Notes under the pieces: generated by a model | What the model was told of the DNA's origin: nothing | Databases searched by the model: none | What the model saw: the letters and a program-made list of their open reading frames with translations, nothing else | Made by a program: the position numbers and the translations under genes | NCBI GenBank assembly: GCA_000349905.1 | Contig: KB722737.1 | Span: 1,249,474 to 1,313,473, forward strand | Direction of reading: 5' to 3' | DNA from: Volvariella volvacea V23 | Taxonomy: Eukaryota > Basidiomycota > Agaricomycetes > Agaricales > Pluteaceae | Length of the DNA: 64,000 bases | In this document: in pieces, positions 56,601 through 64,000 of the stretch | Layout of the letters: every line of letters begins with the position of its first letter | How positions within the stretch are numbered: position 1 is the stretch's first letter

Positions 56601-59600
56601 TCAACCCTCTCGAATCGTAGGACTCTTCACATAAAAATCTCTAACCACCTGTCCGTATACCGCGGGTAACGCAGCTGTCTGCGCAGCTATTTGCCGCAAT
56701 ACATCCTCCAGACTGGCGAACTTGTCCTCCACACTCTTCTCCAGCACACTCATTCGCTCATCAATCCTTGCCTCTATCGCCGCTATAGAGTTTTCGTACT
56801 TGGCTTCAAGCGATGACAGGCCTTCTGTTATCCTGTGCTCAAGCGCAACAACCCGGTGTTCGAGGAGTAGCATTCTTTCTTCAATTGATGTCGATTCGCC
56901 TGACAGCAAGGAATCTCGTATTCGGACAAGGGCATGCGCTAGTGTGTGCGTCGAGGTTGCGGGAGGTTCTATTCGCTTTGAGTCGCACTCTTGACAGACG
57001 AACGTGTCACGCGCTGTAGAAGATTAGTATGACATACAAGCCTGAAAGCAGTCAGAAACTCACAGCAGACACAACACACCCAACATGGTGGCGTAACCTT
57101 CCTCTGACAGCAAACACACAGAGGAACGGAAGGCATACCATCCTGCCCTTCCACATTCGAATTGTCTGCCACCTCGCCCTGCACCAATAGAGAATCCATG
57201 GAACGAAAGATGCCTTTGACTCTTTCAGCTATTACTCGAGCAGAGTCAACAATTTTTGAAAACTCGTAGTCGTGTAATGTTTGTTCGACTTTCACAACCG
57301 TATGCGAATTTTCGTGGCTGAACCCTCGTTTTGACGGCGTTCTGTCGATGCAAACCGCACAGAGGTCGATGTTGTCGGAAAGATCGTCAGTCATGCACTG
57401 AACGCAGAGTATCCGACATTTCGTGATGCGCCTCTCGCACCAATCACAGCCCCAGGACCTAATGGCATCGCGTCAGAAAAAACCGTGACGGCGGTCAAAA
57501 AGTTGGAATGAGCCGGCTGACACAGCACGCGCAAGGAACGTAATAATAAAAAAGGGACCCTTACGGATGCCACGGTAATTTCTGAATTTCAAATTCTGCC
57601 AAGGCTTGATAGAATCTTGCCTCCGACGGATTTAATTCTTGACGCAAATACTCCAATTCTCTCGTCTCGGCCATATTCAACGGGTTTTGTGGTGTAAGCG
57701 CCATGTCAACAATTAGCGCCCGGGTCGTCAATTCGACGAATCTCTTCCGCTCGGTGAACCGGGCTTCAAAAAAGCGTCGAGACCACAATCGTTCCTGCGC
57801 CTGGTGGAGGGTCGCTGCGCACGCAAAGGACCACCTCGAGCGGACTGGATCCTCCGCAAATTGATCAGAGGTGTAGCGGTAGCGAACTAGGGAGGGCGGT
57901 GTCCGGCGAAGTTCAAACGCCTGATCAGGTATTGAATCACCCGATTCCGTTTTCTTCGTCGTCCGCCAGTGAGCGTATATGACGTCTGTCGCCGTGTGGA
58001 GAGTTCCGTAACATGTCCTTGGAGGCCCATTTTCATCGCTGATGATCTCGAACGAAAAGTCCCAGCCTGTGAGCACAGGACGGACTTGGCCTTCAAATTC
58101 GAATGTCTCTGCGTAATCCTCGCCCTTGCCCAGCATTGTACACAGGTCAGGGAGAATGCGAATGGAAATTCGTATGACGTGGTTATATGAATCTTCTGAT
58201 CCCTGTTTCTGGCAGTGGCCCGTCCAAGTTCCTTGAATGGGGTTGTTGAATTTCTTGAGATGGTGCTCTTCGAACTCGAAATAATCAGTGGATTGAAAGC
58301 CATCCTTGATGCCGTACTTCAATATATCGAGAGATATTTTAGCCACATCCCTTTTGATTTCTTCTAACGTAAGTTCACCAGCAGATGTTTTAGTAGCGTC
58401 TTCATCGTTCACCCATGTCCCAAAGGTGTTATTAATAGGTATTCGCCGGATATCACCGTACGATAGTTGAAACTGAAAGAAACTTAGACTCAACAGACTA
58501 GAAGAAATATCAATCTCACTATTCCAAATGCAAAGTTACCCAATCGGGCTTGTACATCCAGGTGCGTCTGCTTGAATATTGCTAGTGCAGCTGAGTAAAC
58601 CCAAACACATATTACTAGTAGTAGCTTGACACCCACCTTCCAAGCTCTGAATACGATAATCTATTGCAACCAGGATAGAAACCAGGGAATCATTGAGCGT
58701 CACAAACTCCTCCGTATCCACAACATGTTTGCAAGCGATTGACATCACTTTCAGATGGCGCCGGAGTAGGAGATAAATCAGTGGGAACACGTACTAGATG
58801 CACTTAGAAATAATGAAAATGCTTCAAAAAGGGACTACATACGCGTTCAATCCTCCCTACTCCAGTGACCAGCGAAACAGTGGCTGGCGTATCTAATTCA
58901 TAACCAACGCTCTGTAGATTCAGATCAAGCCGCTCCTCTTCGCTTCTGGTGTAAGCCTCCGTTATTCTGATGAGATCTGGGTCCGAATAGATTTGGGGAT
59001 TGACGGAGCGTGTGGAGCGGAGGAGCAACTCTATGCGCCAGAAGGATGCGTGGAAGAGATACTCGTCGACCGCTCGCCTATTGGATGGTAGGGCGTGCTT
59101 CAACACCTGGAACATCCTTTGCACGAGCTCGTAAATTTTGTTCTTGTACCGAGACATGCTTGCCTGCCAACCTATAAGCCACTAGTATCAGCAGCATTCC
59201 CTCAGGGGAGCTACGCTTTCATACCGACTGCCCAGTATGCAATCCAATGCGGTAAACTACAAGAGTAAGCTTGATAAGTGATGTCACGATAAGCACATAC
59301 CTCCATCCCTCAGGTCGCTCTGAGACGAACGTGTTGACTTCTTTCACACTTACAAATCCCGTACCGTCATCGTCAACGGCTTCGAGTATAGGCTGAACGT
59401 ATGCAGCGTTGATGTACGCCAAGGCCCATTTATCATCTTGCTTTTTTCTAGGTACTGGCACAGATCTTCTCTGGGTGTTGCCTGGAGATGGTAATGGCGT
59501 TCTAGGAGTCGAAGGAGAGTCCGCCTCGTTCAAGCGGTCTGTGTAATAATCGTGAAGCGCCAGTACAAAGTGTCTGGCCTTGACGCTTCCCTTCCAACCC

Positions 59601-61128
59601 TGGGCAAGATAATTGTTCAATATGAACAGGTGATGTTAGAAGAATTGTGTACCATGTCCTTCCAGATCTTCTGTAAGTCCTAAGGGGTGTCGTGAATATC
59701 GTCTTCCATATTAGCGCTTATAGCATCGATCAACGTACTGGGTCAATAATTCTGTCGTGGGCGCCCGCCAACAATGTATTAATGATATGTTCGGACTCTT
59801 CTTGCATCGCTTCCGTGAGTTGCTTGCTTTGGATATCCAACTTTCGTTCAAAGAGAACCATGTTTCTGCTAAAGGCCTCGTCGATATCTTCCTGGAGCTC
59901 TTTTCTTAACCTTTTCCTGACTTCCGGCAGGTCATTGGCTTTTCTCCCGCCATCTTTCCCCCCAATCCGTGATGAACCCTCCCCGCTACGGGCGATCAAT
60001 TCTTCCAATAACTCGTCATTGTCAATACAGGCTTTTGCTCCTCCATGTTCATTGATAAAACGCTTGACCTCCTTCTCACGGGGAGTTTCAAGCTTTTGGA
60101 ACAGCAAAAGCATATCGAGCTTTTCCTCTATAACCTGCAAGCGCTGGTCTTGTCCCTCTAATTGCTGGTTAGCTTTGTCGATTGCAATTGCTGTATGAAC
60201 AGACAGCGCCATTTTCAGACGCTTTCTATGCTCTATGAATTTGTCACCATAATCTGCTAAACGAGTCTCGTATTTCCCGGATTTAACGGTCTTGGCTGAG
60301 TATCATAGTTAGCTCGTGGGGTGTAACATGCAGGTCCACGATGCCCACAACTTACCAAGGAAACCTTTTTTCAGATAAGTATCGCAAGCCGACCCGCAAG
60401 CTTTTATGTCATCGCTAATTTCCTTCATGAGACTGGATAGCCTCTGCGAGATGGTTACTCCATCTGGTCCGACATGATTCGGTGTTTCTACACGGCGCAA
60501 CCTGAAAAAGGGATCTGAACTGGCAAGGAGAATCGATTCATGAGCCACTTACTCAAAGAGCGCCGACATCAAGTCTTGCATTTGTGCTTTAACTGACATC
60601 ACCTTTCTGTCGTTATCCCGTCGCGTCAGATCCATAGTTATTACCAGTGCGAAGGCCCCAACAGCCACTGTAATACTATCAGTCACGAATTTTAGTCTCC
60701 TTGATTGCTTTTTGACTGACTAGCAACAAATGGATGCAGCTGACCCAACGCCGTCAAGCCTTTTAATAGCGTCCTAGTTGCTTCATTAGAGACTGTCAGT
60801 GTTTCCTCCACGGTTTTTGGGTCTGTTTCCGGGTCTGCAATGCATCGCATGCGCGGAGCAGTGGCCTCCGGATTGGCGTCACAGAACTCATTGACTTGCT
60901 TATAGGCTTGTTGTTCTTGAGTTTTATCTGGTCTACCTAAAAAAGCTTCAAGTTCCGCGCCAACCGAGGCATGAGATGATCGAGCAATTACCCACCATCC
61001 GCATGAGAATGAACCGTTTTTGGTGCGTCTGCAGGCTTCAACGAGATAGTATAGCTCGCTTCCGCCCGTCCTTGCTGGTATGGGAGTCTTTTTTCGTGAT
61101 TTACCGCCGTTTTAGTGATGGGGTTCAT
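56601..61128 (-). CDS. large EF-hand / ZZ-type zinc-finger protein with coiled coils
   Basis: Many short exons form one long protein of well over 1000 residues. In order it has an N-terminal helical domain (HPFVAMAVGAFALV, RRDNDRKV, QMQDLMSALFE), then KKGFL and a coiled coil with SVHTAIAIDKANQQLEGQDQR (59730-60212). Next come GWKGSVKARHFVLAL and one EF-hand with the calcium loop DDDGTGFVSVKE (near 59380-59330), then WIAYWAVGWQ and a long helical region. The conserved exon 57561-58493 follows with NPIQGTWTG. After that a ZZ-type zinc finger (CDWCERRITKCRILCVQC...DLCAVC...SHENSH, near 57430-57300), a second Cys cluster (CVCCQRK...CWVCC...FVCQEC) and a C-terminal coiled coil (56601-56990). Such proteins are common and uncharacterised in Agaricomycetes; calcium sensing with zinc-finger protein binding is an inference. 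The start is uncertain: ATG 61128 needs a 30-base intron. Confidence 0.62.
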
Positions 61129-61632
61129 TCGCCAGCGAATCTACGGGGAAGGAGGGAGTGGGCAACAAACAACAAAATCACAAGGTGGAAATTGGAGCAT
61201 TGCGGCAGGACCACAACGTAAATATGGCATCTGACAGGGTTTCCGTCACCCTTCTGCCGCATTCAAGTTGACGCCACTCGGGCTCTACTGGTTCATGTCA
61301 ACGCACAGGGGTGAGATGATGAGAATGAATGAAGAAAGGTGTCATACCCTTGGCCCATGAATGACATCGTCCTCGGTACCTTTCCTAGAGGGCATGCGAT
61401 GCGAGTCTGTTAATCTGACTCCAGGTCAAGTCCCGCACGCACTGTGATCACCTTTGGTCCTCGAGGTTGCACGAATCTTTCCCCTGCCGATCATCGTGAT
61501 CCGAGAACAGCGGAGTATTTCATTAATTGGCCCAACTGGGGTAATGGATTCGGAATTTTCATTTTTGATGTCTTTGGTGTGCACACACTATGTACATTAA
61601 TGAACGACCGGTACGAAAAAACGGCCCATCCA
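61129..61632. other. promoter of the EF-hand/ZZ gene and 3' flank of F-box-like member 5
   Basis: No gene recognised; the 69-residue frame at 61444-61653 lacks motifs. Confidence 0.4.
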
Positions 61633-62704
61633 TCATCCGAGTCTGTCGACTGAGTCAGACAACGCCAAACCCTCTTCATCACTCCTGTTGATTTCCTCTC
61701 CCTTAGCCTTTCCCTCATTTCGTTTACCCTTGGCTTTCATCCAGCCTAATACGAACTCGATTTTCTCCCACAAACCATCACCAGGGATCAGGAAGAAGTG
61801 CTTGATATGGAATTCGTACATCCTCGAGTCGATATCTTCACGTTGGTGCAGGAACTTCCCAAAATCCAAGCTGTAATCGTACTCATCTGGCTCCTCCAAA
61901 CCAGCCTCCTGAAGCGAGACGGGGTCCTTGTCATCTCCCCAGCCTTCATCGTCCCCGGACCCTGTGAATCCAGTTAGCCGTTTTCCAACTTTATTGACAC
62001 AAACGTCGCGATTAAACGAAAGCAGAATTTTAATTTGTGTCATATTGCGAGACGCCTGTCTATAGACTTCGCGTTGTGCGTTGTTTTCCGGGGCCATGAG
62101 CGCGAGGTATCTTAGCTTTGGTAAGAGCGTCAACCCCTCAAGGGCGTCCCAATCGTCGTACTTTGTAGTAATTTCAAGCATGGTGAGTTCGCTGAACATG
62201 TTATGTTCAAGTATCACCCTAGATCCCAGTTCATTGAATGGAAATAGCTCCGTCATGTGGCAACTCAGCTGTTGCAAGGGCATCTTGTCCAGGAATTTTT
62301 GGTGCTCGGGTCCCATACCCTTGCACCAGAAGAACAGCCTTTCCACCTTTGGAGTATAGTGCAGTAAGTGTGCGATATCTTCTGAGGGCGCACAACCACC
62401 GATAACGAGGTACCGGACGTAATGACCACGGTGCGCAATGGATTGCCTCAAACTTGTTGGAATAGGCGCGTCGAATCGCAGTCGAGGGAGGACAATCATT
62501 TGGAACAAGCAGGGCATCATCCTGAGCAAGAGCCAGGATTCGTTACATCCACCGTTACTAGACTATAATATTTGCTTACCAGGCATGTAGACGTCGAGCA
62601 ACAAGCATGTAGACCACGAGTTCGGCCTGACTGCTTTCATCTGCTGCGATATCGAAAATCATCTTTTCTACCTCATGTGGAAGGGCTTGCTGGTGTGTCG
62701 CCAT
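61633..62704 (-). CDS. F-box-like family protein (member 5)
   Basis: Two exons (62580-62704, 61633-62521), about 337 residues. The first exon encodes QALPHEVEKMIFDIAADESSQAELVVYMLVARRLHAW. The intron 62522-62579 splits the TG|G codon, as in the four other members. The body includes leucine-rich segments (LTMLEITTKYDDW, LLPKLRYLALM). It ends with a charged tail rich in Lys, Glu and Gly (KAKGKRNEGKAKGEE) that the others lack. Confidence 0.78.
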
Positions 62705-64000
62705 TGCGTGAGTAGAACCAGATGCAAAGCATCATAAAGCTGCTAGGACATATATATTTGTCAACTCGTCTTCGTCTTGTTGTGATTGCTGAGAAATACA
62801 GGGAAGAAAATCCACAAAGCATCCATGGTAAACGACCGAACAAAGCATGCATTGAAAATCAAATAGGTCGCAGCGGTGCATCGACATCGTTCATGGCGCC
62901 TCCGACGTCGATTAGGCTCAATTTCCTGATGACCCATACATGGTCGCGTTTCACCGCTCTGCCATATCTAGAAATCGTGTTGGTCTCGCCTTCCGAGTTG
63001 TAGCTCTTTGAACGCCGTTTGAAGAGCTCTCCTGTTCCTGTCACTTTTGTGGGAGTGTGCAGAGCTCAACGAGATAAAAATCTTCAGTCACCCATTCCAG
63101 AAAAGTGGGCGTGTCAGTATCAATGATTGTGACAAAATGCGTTCAGGATGCTAATGCGGACATAGGGACCCAGCACCGATTGTCGCACATCCATGCTTGC
63201 AACTTGGAAGACCGAAATCCGGAAATGGGAAGGCTTAGATACGGTGGTTGAAGTACGCCGCACATACGGCGGCGGCATTCCCAGCGGGGAATAATTAGTG
63301 GGACTTGTACGGTACCCCCTCCGCAGCGAGGGTTGATACCAACACCCTAGAACAAAGATCATCCGTCCTGATAAAGGCCGTAATTAACGGGCATGCTCAC
63401 CCTCTCGGGCTTGGCTCCATGTACGGAATCGTATTATCTTCTCAGAATCACTAGAAGACCAATTCTATGGAGCCATAGGGTCCTTCCATAAATCGATCAT
63501 CTTCTTGCACGCTCCTCGCTCAGACGCTCACGTTTCAATCGTCCATCGCAACATTCGGTGTGACAAAATCCCACCAATTCAATGGGTGGGTTCCTGTATT
63601 CAATTAATGCGGTAGTACTTGACAGCGAACTCGAATGTAGAGAATAGAAAGGGGATAATGAACGGGTGGGTGGAGAAGCAAAGGTCGACAACCCCGTTAT
63701 AAGGGGGACTCTTGGGTGGGGTTGTTGACCGTCTATCGTACAGAATGTTCATGATCGTGAAGGAGGGGAAGAAGCCAAGGGGATTGCGTAAAATGCAGAT
63801 TGCAGCAGTGATGACAAGGGTAAATGTACAAAAACATATTGCAAAAACAAATGAAAGGTGGTTGTGCATGCAAAAGAATAAATTAATTGACGAGGTCGGA
63901 GCAGAGGGAGATTAAAACGAAAACCGTAAACCCTAGAAAGCAGGTGGCAGAGACAGTATGTATTATACGATGGTGTGAACGAGCGACGAAGACTAAAGCA
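62705..64000. other. 1.3-kb stretch without a recognisable gene
   Basis: Promoter side of F-box-like member 5, then sequence in which I find no spliced frame, tRNA or repeat. Small frames (for example 63600-63869 and 63712-63915) have no motif. A gene could begin near the right edge, but nothing supports one. Confidence 0.4.

Noticed and set aside
1..64000. CRISPR arrays, prophage or insertion sequences
   Set aside because: No direct-repeat array, transposase or integrase frame was seen; the window is eukaryotic nuclear DNA.

Overview
The window looks like nuclear DNA of a filamentous basidiomycete, most likely a mushroom-forming agaricomycete. The evidence is dense GT-AG introns of about 50-65 bases, single-gene transcription units on both strands, a tRNA-Tyr with an intron after the anticodon, and protein families typical of that group: CTQ oxidases of the LodA type in a fungus, an expanded divergent G-alpha family, an F-box-like family, and a large EF-hand/ZZ protein. 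Three runs of exactly 100 N (565-664, 40388-40487, 53343-53442) are assembly gaps of unknown true size.

Layout, left to right. 1-8285 is housekeeping: the 3' end of phosphoglycerate kinase, the Paf1-complex subunit CTR9, a tRNA-Tyr and a Cdc11-type septin. 8286-25644 is the most unusual part: a short-chain dehydrogenase, a LodB-like flavoprotein, and three tandem paralogues in which a LodA-like quinoprotein (CTQ) amine/amino-acid oxidase is fused to the ferritin-like C-terminal region of VioB/RebD-type imine dimer synthases. Two of the three fusions are intact, with identical 14-exon structures. The third, next to lodB, is a multiply broken pseudogene. LodB-type flavoproteins are needed in bacteria to make the CTQ cofactor, so flavoprotein and oxidases plausibly form one functional module; SDR and module together could be a small metabolic gene cluster.

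26407-30543 is single-exon FGAM synthase (ADE6 type). 30914-36409 holds two tandem, promoter-inclusive copies of a divergent G-alpha gene, both damaged. Their intact relative lies at 46341-50701. All three lack the catalytic glutamine of switch II and share a 9-base microexon there. Between them are a secreted or membrane protein, a NIPA-type Mg2+ transporter with a 6-base microexon and a long disordered tail, and two members of an F-box-like family. 51398-62704 holds a dual-specificity phosphatase, three more F-box-like paralogues, an LYR-motif protein and a large EF-hand/ZZ-finger protein. I see no gene in 62705-64000.

All gene models were built by reading exons by eye and checking that exon phases join in frame. 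Exon edges supported only by reading frame may be off by a few bases. No database search was run, so family names rest on motifs recognised in the translations.
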